NCBI GenBank assembly: GCA_013360535.1
Contig: JABWBL010000151.1
Span: 1 to 7,619, forward strand
DNA length: 7,619 nucleotides
Direction of reading: 5' to 3'
From: Planctomycetaceae bacterium
GTDB lineage: Bacteria; Planctomycetota; UBA1135; GCA-002686595
Positions 1 through 6,340 of the stretch are shown here, piece after piece. The translations under genes were made by a program, and so were the position numbers. Under the pieces are notes generated by a model. That model did no database searches. It saw only the letters and a list, made by a program, of their open reading frames with translations, and was not told the DNA's origin. The stretch's first letter is position 1. Every line of letters starts with the position of its first letter.

Positions 1-2118
1 GGGGCGCTCGAGCGTCACCCGCAGCCACGGGTTGCGGTCGTCGCGGGCGCAGCGCCAGCGCGACTTGTGGTTGCCGTCGAAGGCGTGGTGGGGCGCGTCG
101 CCGCCGTCGACCGACGAGCTCTCGGCCTTCACCTTCGCGCCGTAGAACAGGTTGCGCCCGAGGTCGGCCGCGTACTCGAGCTTGGCCGGGTCGATCACGC
201 CGTCGATGCGCACCGCGAGGTCGGGGGACTCGAGCGTGGTCGCGGCGCCGGTGGCCGGTTCCTTCAGGTGCACACGCGCACGCAGCTGCCACGTGCCGCG
301 GCGGTCGAAGCTGTGGCGCAGCGCAAAACGCTGCAGTTCCCCGCGGCGAGCGGGCGCGGCGGTGACGGCGCCGAGCAGCGTGGGCTCGCCCTTGTCCGTG
401 TCGAAGCGTGCGAGGTACTCGATGCGCTCGAGCTGCAGGTCGCCGCCCTCGCCGATCAGGCGCGCGTTGGCCGCGTCGCCGATGCCGCTCACCCAGATCG
501 TGAGCGGCGTGTCGCCGGTCGCGCGCAGCTGCACGTCCGCCTGCTTGTCCGCGGTCTCGAACACGCCAGCCTTCGAGCTCTCGCCCGAGCCACGCGCCGT
601 CGCGCGCTTGAGGAACAGCAGCGCAAGGCACGTGTCGAGGTACTGGTGGTCGACGTAATTCTCGGGGTTCCACGAGCCGTCGCCGTTCTGCGACCGCACG
701 AGGTACGCCGCGCCGTCCCAGTACCACTCGACCTGGCCGATCTTCTCGGTGCCCATCAGCGCACCGACGCGCTCGATGCCGTACACCCAGAAGTAGTGGT
801 GGCCGATGCCGTGGCCGGGGTTGTTCGACCACTGCAGGTGGGCCTCGAGCCAGTTCATGCCCAGCTCCTTCGCCGGGCCGACCTTGGCCTTGACCGCCGC
901 CTGCAGGCGCGAGCCGCCTTCCTGCTCGCAGATCGCGAGCACCGACACGCCCGCGGTCGTCACCGAACCGAACGCGCCCTCGGCGATGCGGTAGCCGAAG
1001 CCCGCCATCTGGCGCTTGGAGCCGTCCGGCATCGGCTTGGGCTTCTCCTGGCAGCGCAGCACTCCGCCGGCGAGCTTCGTCCAGACGTCGGCGGGAATCT
1101 CGAGCCCCGCTTCGCTCGCCGCACGCAGCGCGAGCGCAGCGTAGAGCGTGTTCGACATGTCCATCGGGAGCTTCGAGCCGCCGGGATAGACGGGATAGTC
1201 CCACAGGCCCGAGGTCGTCTGCGTCGCGACGAGCTCGGCGAGCAGGCCCTGCATGCGCTCGCGCGAGTCCGCGTCGCCGCGCGCCGCCAGCGCGAGCATC
1301 GCCGTCGCGCGCGCGTAGGTCGTGTCGAGCGCGCGGTGGTCGAGCAGCGCCAGCGCCATGCGCACCGCCGGGTGGTCGCGGTTGACGCCGCACTTCACGA
1401 GCGTGTACGCGACGTAGGCCGCGTGGCCCGCGCCCCAGTGCTCCCAGCAGCCCCACGAACCGTCGACGAGCTGCTCGCGGATCAGGAACTGGCAGCCGCG
1501 GTCGATCGCGTCGTTGATCGCCTGCTGCGAGATGCGCGTGCGCGGCTGGATCTGGAAGCCGAAGGCGCCGTTGAGGTTGGCGACCTTGACGAGCAGGTGG
1601 TTGGTGCCGGGAGCGAGCGCGAGCACGAGCGAGTCATCCTCGGGCACGACGCCGCGCGCGACGTGGTGGTCGATGACGAGCTCGCCGTTGAGCCACACGC
1701 GCACGCCGTCGTCGCTGCCGAGCGAGGCCGGCAGCTTGATCTCGCGCTCGGCGTCGATGCGTCGGTAGAGGTACACGACCGCGTTGTCGACGTTCCCCTT
1801 GCGCGACGGCGGCGGCGGACAGAGTGCGTTCAGGTCGAGCTTGCCGACGTCGAGCTGGTTGCGCGCGAGGTCGTCGGTGAGCTTCTTCCACGCCACCGGC
1901 TGCTTGTCCATGCCGTCGAACGTCGCGGCGAGGTCCGGCCCGGCCTCGCCGAGCTTCATCAGCTTCAGCGCCTTCTCCGGCGGGAGCGGCGCCGCGGTGC
2001 TGTTCTTGTCGAACGCGCTCTCGAAGCGGCCGAGCACGTGCCAAGTCCCGAATTCCTGGGCACGTGCGACGCACGCGAGGATGAGTCCGCAGAGCGCGGT
2101 GAGGAACGGTGTGCGCAT
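1..2118 (-). CDS. Secreted alpha/alpha-toroid (squalene-cyclase-like) protein with discoidin domain, 3' end cut off
   Basis: The frame is open from ATG at 2118 to the window edge, giving 706 residues with no stop; the C-terminus is missing. Residues 1-20 are a signal peptide ending in ARA before Q21; C16 gives a weak alternative lipobox. Residues about 110-192 form a beta-sandwich like PA14 or GH2 sugar-binding modules (SDDGVRVWLNGE, later APGTNHLLVKVAN). Residues about 197-507 look like the helical toroid of the prenyltransferase/squalene-oxidase repeat family, with QW-type motifs at 215-223 (EQLVDGSWG) and 477-483 (QNGDGSW). I find no DxDD motif of class II terpene cyclases, so cyclase activity is doubtful. 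Residues about 656-706 resemble an F5/8 type C domain (AESSSVDGG, HHAFDGN, SRW, PWLRVTLE). Inferred role: exported protein that binds or processes glycan or another surface polymer. Upstream only a weak AAGG lies 4 nt from ATG. It is divergent from the PHP gene. The fold is fairly sure; the function is unknown. Confidence 0.88.
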   Translation of the reverse strand, partial: MRTPFLTALCGLILACVARAQEFGTWHVLGRFESAFDKNSTAAPLPPEKALKLMKLGEAGPDLAATFDGMDKQPVAWKKLTDDLARNQLDVGKLDLNALCPPPPSRKGNVDNAVVYLYRRIDAEREIKLPASLGSDDGVRVWLNGELVIDHHVARGVVPEDDSLVLALAPGTNHLLVKVANLNGAFGFQIQPRTRISQQAINDAIDRGCQFLIREQLVDGSWGCWEHWGAGHAAYVAYTLVKCGVNRDHPAVRMALALLDHRALDTTYARATAMLALAARGDADSRERMQGLLAELVATQTTSGLWDYPVYPGGSKLPMDMSNTLYAALALRAASEAGLEIPADVWTKLAGGVLRCQEKPKPMPDGSKRQMAGFGYRIAEGAFGSVTTAGVSVLAICEQEGGSRLQAAVKAKVGPAKELGMNWLEAHLQWSNNPGHGIGHHYFWVYGIERVGALMGTEKIGQVEWYWDGAAYLVRSQNGDGSWNPENYVDHQYLDTCLALLFLKRATARGSGESSKAGVFETADKQADVQLRATGDTPLTIWVSGIGDAANARLIGEGGDLQLERIEYLARFDTDKGEPTLLGAVTAAPARRGELQRFALRHSFDRRGTWQLRARVHLKEPATGAATTLESPDLAVRIDGVIDPAKLEYAADLGRNLFYGAKVKAESSSVDGGDAPHHAFDGNHKSRWRCARDDRNPWLRVTLERP

Positions 2119-2233
2119 CGGGCCTTGGGAGGGGCGGGGCGCGCGATTGTGACACACACGCGCGGCTCGCGCTCGCCCCACGCCGCTCTCGAGACCGCGG
2201 AACTCTCGCCGCGAATGGCTAGTCTCTCGAGCC
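2119..2233. promoter_or_regulatory. Divergent promoter spacer between toroid gene and PHP gene
   Basis: This 115-bp non-coding gap must hold both 5' control regions. Its right end contains the TAGTCT box described separately. CTCTCGAG occurs twice (2186-2193 and 2224-2231), and GAGAC at 2191-2195 faces GTCTC at 2222-2226 as an inverted pair, which could be an operator. I could not recognise a convincing -35/-10 pair for the minus-strand gene; CACAAT (2154-2149 on the minus strand) is the only AT-rich candidate. The location is sure; the internal sites are inference. Confidence 0.5.
2217..2226 (+). promoter_or_regulatory. Putative -10 box (TAGTCT) of a leaderless transcript for the PHP gene
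   Basis: GGCTAGTCTC lies just before the ATG at 2234. TAGTCT (2220-2225) fits the TANNNT -10 pattern, with 8 nt between it and the start codon, so transcription would begin at or next to the A of ATG. No Shine-Dalgarno is present. The same 10-mer precedes the FGE gene. No TTGACA-like -35 is visible at the usual distance. The alternative is an operator or other shared binding site. Confidence 0.45.
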
Positions 2234-4258
2234 ATGCGAATCCGGCTCGTCCTCGCCGTTGGAGCGCTCGGCCTGCTCGCCGCCGCCAGCCTCCAGGATC
2301 CCCGCCCCGGCCGCGCGCTCGACGCGCGGCTGCACCACCTCGGCAACGACCGCACGCCCGAGTGGACGGAAGCCCCCGCGGACCCCGAAGGCCAGCGGCT
2401 GGACATCGACTTCGAGTCGCGCACCCATGCAACGGACTGGATGCTGTATGTGCGCCAGCGGAGCATCGACAACGTCTGGCGAATCGTCGTCAACGGCAAG
2501 GAGGTGGCGCGCCTCGTGCCGGGGGCGGAGCTGGTCGAGCGCTGGTACTCGCTGCCGGCGGGCTCGCTGCGCGACGGAACGAACCGAGTCTCGTTCGTGC
2601 CTGACACGCCGACGGACGATGTCGTGATCGGCGACGTGCGGCTCGTCGAACGCTCGGCGCGCGAGGTGTTCGACCTCCAGAAGCTCTCGATCCGGGTTGT
2701 CGACGCGAGCGACGCGAGTCCCTTGCCCGCGCGCGTGACGCTCGTCGGGCAAGGTGGCACGAAGCCGCTGCTCCTGTTCGCGACGCCGGCGGCGACCGCC
2801 ACGCGCGACGGAGTGCTGTACCTCGATGGCGAGGCCACTGTCGAGCTTCCGCGCGGCACGTACGCGTGCTTCGCGACGCGGGGCAGCGAGTGGAGCCTGG
2901 CGAGCTCCGCCGTCACGCTCGGGGCTTCACCCGCGAGCCTCGAGCTCGCGCTGCGCCGCGAGGTCGACACCGCAGGTTTCGTCGCCTGCGACACGCACCT
3001 CCACACGCTGCAGTTCTCCGGCCACGGCGACGCGAGTGCGCTCGAACGGCAGGTGACGCTCGCGGGCGAAGGCGTCGAGCTCGCGGTCGCCACCGACCAC
3101 AACCACCAGACCGATTACGGCATTTTCCAGCGGGAATTGGGCCTCCAGCGCTGGTACACGCCGGTCGTCGGCAACGAGGTGACGACCGACATCGGGCACT
3201 TCAACGGCTTCCCGTTCGATCCAGCCATGCCACGCGCGCCGTTCCGCTCGCGCGACATCGTCACGATCGTGCAAGGCATGCGCGAGCTCGGCGCGCAGGC
3301 CGTGATCCTCAACCATCCGCGCTGGCCGAGTACCACCGACAGCCCCTTCGGCCACCACCACCTCGACCGCCTGACGGGGCGCTTCGATCCGCCGCTCGAG
3401 CTGCCGGTCGACGCGACGGAAATGATCAACTCGACCACGGAGGAACTCGACGCCCTCGCGCTCTTCCGCGACTGGTTCGCGCTGCTCAACCGCGGCGTGC
3501 GCCTCTTCGCGGTCGGCTCATCGGACTCGCACACCGTGGGAGAGCCGGTCGGTCAGGGCCGCACGTGGATCCCCAGTTCCACCGACGATCCCGCGGCGAT
3601 CGACGTGAGCGCAGCCTGCGCGGCGATCCGCGAGGGCCGCACGTCGATCGGGCTCGGCATCTTTGCCACCGCGCTCGTCGACGGCCGACCCGCGATGGGG
3701 CTCACGTTCGACCGTTCGAGCGACGCCGCGCCGTTCGTCTTCGACCTGCGCGTGCAGGCGCCGGGCTGGATCCATCCGCGCAAGGTCACGGTGTTCGCCA
3801 ACGGGCGTGCGGCGGCGACGCTCGAGCTCGAGCGCACGGACGGCAAGGCTCTCGACCGCACGCTGCGCGTGGAAGTGCCGCTCGCCGCACGCAACGACGC
3901 GTGGATCGTCGCGGTGGTCGAAGGCGAAGCGATCGACACGCCCGCGTGGCCGTCGCTCAACAAGTACACGCTCGCCGCGACCAATCCGATGTTCATCGAT
4001 CGCGACGGCAACGGCTACACGAGTCCGGGTTCGGCGGCCTCGGCTTTTGCGCCGAAGACGACCGACGCGACGGTCGCGGCGCGTTTCGCGGAGCTCGATG
4101 GCGCGCATTCGGTGCAGCTTGCGGCCGCGTGGCTCACGACGCTGCGCGCGCAGGGCGTGGAACGCGGAGTGGCGCTCGAGCGATTGAAGCGGGCTCTGGG
4201 TCCGAAGGCGAGCGAGGACGCGGAGATCGCGGAGTTGCTCGCGCGCGAGCTCAGGTGA
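2234..4258 (+). CDS. Exported CehA/McbA-type PHP-domain metallohydrolase
   Basis: This 674-residue protein has an N-terminal signal peptide (residues 1 to about 20, hydrophobic core LVLAVGALGLLAAAS). Residues about 55-140 look like a GH2/PA14-like beta-sandwich (WRIVVNGKEVARL, LRDGTNRVSF). Residues about 148-240 resemble a carboxypeptidase-regulatory or transthyretin-like sandwich. The PHP domain runs from about 248 to 480 with all main metal motifs: DTHLHT (253-258), TDHNH (287-291), NE at 314-315, GHF (321-323), NHPR (360-363) and GSSDSH (428-433). A C-terminal beta region carries TNPMFIDRDGNGY (583-595), typical of CehA/McbA-family proteins as I know them. PHP domains are metal-dependent phosphoesterase or hydrolase folds; CehA itself hydrolyses carbaryl. 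Here the substrate is unknown, and the action is probably periplasmic or extracellular. The ATG at 2234 is chosen because it opens the signal peptide and lies 8 nt after TAGTCT. The stop overlaps the convergent DUF3592 gene. Confidence 0.93.
   Translation: MRIRLVLAVGALGLLAAASLQDPRPGRALDARLHHLGNDRTPEWTEAPADPEGQRLDIDFESRTHATDWMLYVRQRSIDNVWRIVVNGKEVARLVPGAELVERWYSLPAGSLRDGTNRVSFVPDTPTDDVVIGDVRLVERSAREVFDLQKLSIRVVDASDASPLPARVTLVGQGGTKPLLLFATPAATATRDGVLYLDGEATVELPRGTYACFATRGSEWSLASSAVTLGASPASLELALRREVDTAGFVACDTHLHTLQFSGHGDASALERQVTLAGEGVELAVATDHNHQTDYGIFQRELGLQRWYTPVVGNEVTTDIGHFNGFPFDPAMPRAPFRSRDIVTIVQGMRELGAQAVILNHPRWPSTTDSPFGHHHLDRLTGRFDPPLELPVDATEMINSTTEELDALALFRDWFALLNRGVRLFAVGSSDSHTVGEPVGQGRTWIPSSTDDPAAIDVSAACAAIREGRTSIGLGIFATALVDGRPAMGLTFDRSSDAAPFVFDLRVQAPGWIHPRKVTVFANGRAAATLELERTDGKALDRTLRVEVPLAARNDAWIVAVVEGEAIDTPAWPSLNKYTLAATNPMFIDRDGNGYTSPGSAASAFAPKTTDATVAARFAELDGAHSVQLAAAWLTTLRAQGVERGVALERLKRALGPKASEDAEIAELLARELR
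4237..4250. repeat. 14-bp perfect palindrome at convergent gene ends
   Basis: GCTCGCGCGCGAGC is its own reverse complement. It lies inside the last codons of the PHP gene and directly after the stop of the minus-strand DUF3592 gene. As RNA it could form a 5-bp stem with a 4-nt CGCG loop on either strand, so it might help end transcription of the minus-strand operon. There is no T-tract, and palindromes made of CG and CTCGAG-type words are common in DNA this GC-rich. Confidence 0.35.
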
Positions 4259-5144
4259 CGAGCGAGTAGAGCCACCAGCCGCCGAGCGAGAGCAGGAACA
4301 GCGCCGGAAGCACGAAACGCAGCGCGAGCTTGCCCGCGGGCGGCGACTGGATGCGTCCCATGGCGTCCACGACGAGCGGAAGCGAAGCGTCGTCGACGAC
4401 CCAGTGGTTCTCCGGCTCGCGCGCGTCGTAGAGGATCCGCAAGCCGCGCGGGTCCGCGTACACGTGCTCGCGCTGCGTCGCGTCGTCGTCCCGGATGGTG
4501 CGGCCCTCGATCTCGAACTCGTAGGCGACGTTGAACGAACGACGGCGGCGGCGGAACTTGCGCCGCTCGATCTCGAGCGTGCGACCGAGCGCGGAGTGAC
4601 CGTTGCGCGCGAGCGCGAGCTCCTTCGTCGCGTGCCACTGCGACAGCGCGAGCGCCGCGAGCCCGAACGCGGGAAACAGCAGCACCATCAGCGATTCCGG
4701 GCCGAACAGGTCCGAGCGCAGGTGCTCGATGCGCGCGAACTGCGGCTCTCCGGCGGGCATCTCGACCTTGACGGTCGAGCCGAGCTCCGGCGGCAAGACG
4801 GCGCCGTAGCTCACGCCCGACAGGCGCTCGCCGCCGCGCTCGAACTCGAACTCGATGCGTTGCACCGGTGTTCCGCGGCGGTGCTTGCCGCCACCTTGGC
4901 TCGCGCTCGTGCGCTCGACCGCCGTCACGCGGCCGGTCGTCGTCTCGAGCTCGCCGTCGTAACGCCACAGGCCCGCGATGTCGGCGTGCCGCAGGAACAC
5001 GAGGATCGGGAACAGGCTGAAGACGAGGAACGCGAAGCCCGCCTGCGCCAGGGTCTGCCCGAAGCGGATCCCGAGCCAGGCACCGAGCGGAATCTGACGC
5101 GGGGCGAGGGCGAGCTTCGGCCAATCGGGACGGGCGGTGGTCAT
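4251..5144 (-). CDS. DUF3592-type membrane protein
   Basis: This is a 297-residue protein from ATG at 5144. I chose this start because GGAG (5157-5154) lies 9 nt upstream; a GTG at 5180 would add 12 residues but lacks such support. Three hydrophobic segments are visible at about 31-52 (QAGFAFLVFSLFPILVF), 152-170 (LMVLLFPAFGLAALALS) and 273-296. Between the first two is a beta-rich soluble module with GRVTAVERT (71-79), RIEFEFERGGERL (96-108) and LGSTVKVEMP (121-130), typical of DUF3592. Residues about 182-252 appear to be a second, related module (GRTLEIERRKF, VAYEFEIEGRTI, LRILYDAREPENHW). A run of R and K at 195-202 should lie on the cytoplasmic side or contact an acidic partner. It follows the FGE gene by 52 bp on the same strand, so the two are probably co-transcribed. 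The family has no established function. Confidence 0.85.
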   Translation of the reverse strand: MTTARPDWPKLALAPRQIPLGAWLGIRFGQTLAQAGFAFLVFSLFPILVFLRHADIAGLWRYDGELETTTGRVTAVERTSASQGGGKHRRGTPVQRIEFEFERGGERLSGVSYGAVLPPELGSTVKVEMPAGEPQFARIEHLRSDLFGPESLMVLLFPAFGLAALALSQWHATKELALARNGHSALGRTLEIERRKFRRRRRSFNVAYEFEIEGRTIRDDDATQREHVYADPRGLRILYDAREPENHWVVDDASLPLVVDAMGRIQSPPAGKLALRFVLPALFLLSLGGWWLYSLVT

Positions 5145-5153
5145 CGTCGGATT

Positions 5154-5157
5154 CTCC
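5154..5157 (-). promoter_or_regulatory. Shine-Dalgarno GGAG that decides the DUF3592 gene start
   Basis: On the minus strand GGAGA precedes ATG (5144-5142), with 9 nt between GGAG and the start codon. It is the only clear ribosome binding site in the window. It belongs to the internal gene of the apparent FGE-DUF3592 operon, in contrast to the first genes, which lack one. Confidence 0.65.
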
Positions 5158-5196
5158 GGAGGAAGCCCGCGCCTACGCACGATCGCCGGAGCGCAT

Positions 5197-6183
5197 TCAC
5201 GGGTCGAGCGCGCAGCGGAAGCCGGTGTGGAAGAGCCCCGTGTCCGGGCTCGACTTCATGCGCGCGCTCGGCCGGTAGCCGATGCAGTAGTTGTCGCTGC
5301 ACAGGAACGAGCCGCCGCGCGTGACGCGCTTCGCCACGCCGGGTTCCTGCGGGTCGAAGCTGTCGGCGGGCCCTTTCGGATCGAGCGCGTCCGCGGGCGT
5401 CTTCGAGTACGCGTCGGGCCGATACCAGTCCGCCGTCCATTCCCACACGTTGCCCGCCATGTCGAACAGGCCGAAGCCGTTCGCCGGGAACGACTTCACA
5501 GGCGCCGTGCCCGCGAAGCCGTCCGCGACCGTGTTTTTCTCGGGAAAACGGCCCTGCCAGATGTTCGCGAGCTCGCGGCCTTCCGGGTTGCGCTCCGCGC
5601 CCCACACGTAGCGTTGCCCGTCGAGAGCGCCTCGCGCCGCACGCTCCCACTCGGCCTCCGTCGGCAGGCGCTTCTTCGCCCACTTCGCATAGGCCTGCGC
5701 GTCGTCCCACGACACCTGCACGACAGGATGTGAGTCGTGCTCTGGGCGCAGTTCGTGCTCACCGTCGGGCTTGCGCCACGAAGCACCCGGCATCCACTTC
5801 CACCACCAGCCGTTCGCCATCGTCGGGTCGAGCACGAGCGCGCCCGGCACGAGCACTTCCGGCGGCGGCGGCGGCGTTCCCGGCGGCGACTGCGCGAGGA
5901 TCTCCTCGACCGTCGGCGCGCGCTCGGCCGTCGTCACGTACCCCGTCGCGTCGACGAAGGCCCGAAACTGCGCGTTGGTGACCTCGTGGACATCGAGGAA
6001 GAAGCCCGAGAGCCGCACGGGGTGCACCGGACGCTCGTCGGGGAGGCCGTCGTTCGAGCCCATGTCGAACTCACCCGGCGGGATCCAGACCATGCCGTCG
6101 GGAGCCGTGCGCTGCGGCGCCGGGTCGGGTCCACCGCAGGCCGGGGCGAGCAGGAGCAGCGCGAGACAAGCGGCGCGTTTCAC
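5197..6183 (-). CDS. Formylglycine-generating enzyme (SUMF1-like), predicted lipoprotein
   Basis: The product is 328 residues from GTG at 6183. The frame stays open upstream to 6369, but that stretch encodes an Arg-rich, unfolded-looking sequence and runs under the epimerase start, so I reject it. The GTG opens a lipoprotein-like leader (KRAACLALLLLAPAC, lipid site C16). From residue 30 the protein follows human SUMF1 closely: MVWIPPGEFDMG (31-42), EVTNAQFRAFVDATGY (67-82), KRLPTEAEWE (171-180), NIWQGRFP (207-214), GNVWEWTADWY (244-254) and GGSFLCSDNYC (290-300). C295 and C300 match in spacing the two catalytic, copper-binding cysteines of true FGE, which oxidises a sulfatase cysteine to formylglycine. 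Many FGE-fold proteins lack these, so real FGE activity is likely. A proline-rich insert lies at about 100-112. No sulfatase is in the window. A TAGTCT box lies 7 nt upstream of GTG, without a Shine-Dalgarno. DUF3592 follows. Confidence 0.9.
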   Translation of the reverse strand: MKRAACLALLLLAPACGGPDPAPQRTAPDGMVWIPPGEFDMGSNDGLPDERPVHPVRLSGFFLDVHEVTNAQFRAFVDATGYVTTAERAPTVEEILAQSPPGTPPPPPEVLVPGALVLDPTMANGWWWKWMPGASWRKPDGEHELRPEHDSHPVVQVSWDDAQAYAKWAKKRLPTEAEWERAARGALDGQRYVWGAERNPEGRELANIWQGRFPEKNTVADGFAGTAPVKSFPANGFGLFDMAGNVWEWTADWYRPDAYSKTPADALDPKGPADSFDPQEPGVAKRVTRGGSFLCSDNYCIGYRPSARMKSSPDTGLFHTGFRCALDP

Positions 6184-6340
6184 GTCTACGAGACTAGCCC
6201 GCGGGCCGCGGCTCGCGCCATGGCCGAGCGGCCTGCCGCGACGCTTCCCTCGCCCAACGATTACCGGTCGCTGACAGCGCTTTCGCCGCCCGGACGGCAT
6301 GCTCTTGAGCGTCCCCTTTCCCCCACTCCCACGCCCCCAA
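6184..6340. promoter_or_regulatory. Divergent promoter spacer between FGE gene and epimerase gene
   Basis: This 157-bp gap lies between two divergent start codons. The minus-strand side holds the TAGTCT box. For the plus-strand gene, CTGACA (6271-6276) resembles a -35 hexamer, but I see no good -10 at a normal distance. The last 40 bases before the ATG are a C-rich pyrimidine stretch with no Shine-Dalgarno. Open frames that extend into this gap from both sides are taken to be non-coding. Confidence 0.5.
6190..6199 (-). promoter_or_regulatory. Putative -10 box (TAGTCT) of a leaderless transcript for the FGE gene
   Basis: Read on the minus strand, GGCTAGTCTC ends 6 nt before the GTG at 6183, and TAGTCT (6196-6191) ends 7 nt before it. 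This is the same 10-mer and nearly the same spacing as at the PHP gene. No Shine-Dalgarno is present. Just upstream are overlapping palindromes GCCCGCGGGC (6197-6206) and GCCGCGGC (6205-6212), and GTCTACGAGAC (6184-6194) is a short inverted repeat over the would-be start site. These could be operators, or chance in GC-rich DNA. Confidence 0.45.

Noticed and set aside
495..1550. Terpene cyclase or protein prenyltransferase activity for the toroid protein
   Set aside because: There is no DxDD motif. A DTC triplet at residues 495-497 resembles part of a prenyltransferase zinc site but lacks a convincing partner histidine, and the protein is secreted.
2148..2157. TGTGACACA as a CRP/FNR-like operator in the divergent spacer
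   Set aside because: The arms are only 4 bp around one base and lack the spacing of a CRP site (TGTGA-N6-TCACA); it is likely chance.
67..2604. Very long plus-strand open frame (845 codons)
   Set aside because: It is antisense to the toroid gene and then runs into the PHP gene in another frame. Its product is Arg/Ala/Val-rich and low in complexity, with no recognisable domain, whereas the minus-strand frame gives a signal peptide and clear domain motifs. Stop-free antisense frames are expected in such GC-rich DNA.
2866..4269. Plus-strand open frame of 467 codons inside the PHP gene
   Set aside because: It is out of frame with the PHP protein, is rich in Arg, Ala and Gly, and has no motif; it is a shadow of the real gene.
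4015..5124. Minus-strand alternative frame of 369 codons over DUF3592 and the PHP gene end
   Set aside because: It is out of frame with the DUF3592 product and extends deep into the convergent PHP gene. Its sequence is Arg/Ala-rich and has no membrane segments.
4404..5324. Plus-strand open frame of 306 codons opposite the DUF3592 gene
   Set aside because: It is antisense to a protein with membrane segments and family motifs, and its product is Arg/Glu/Leu-rich and featureless.
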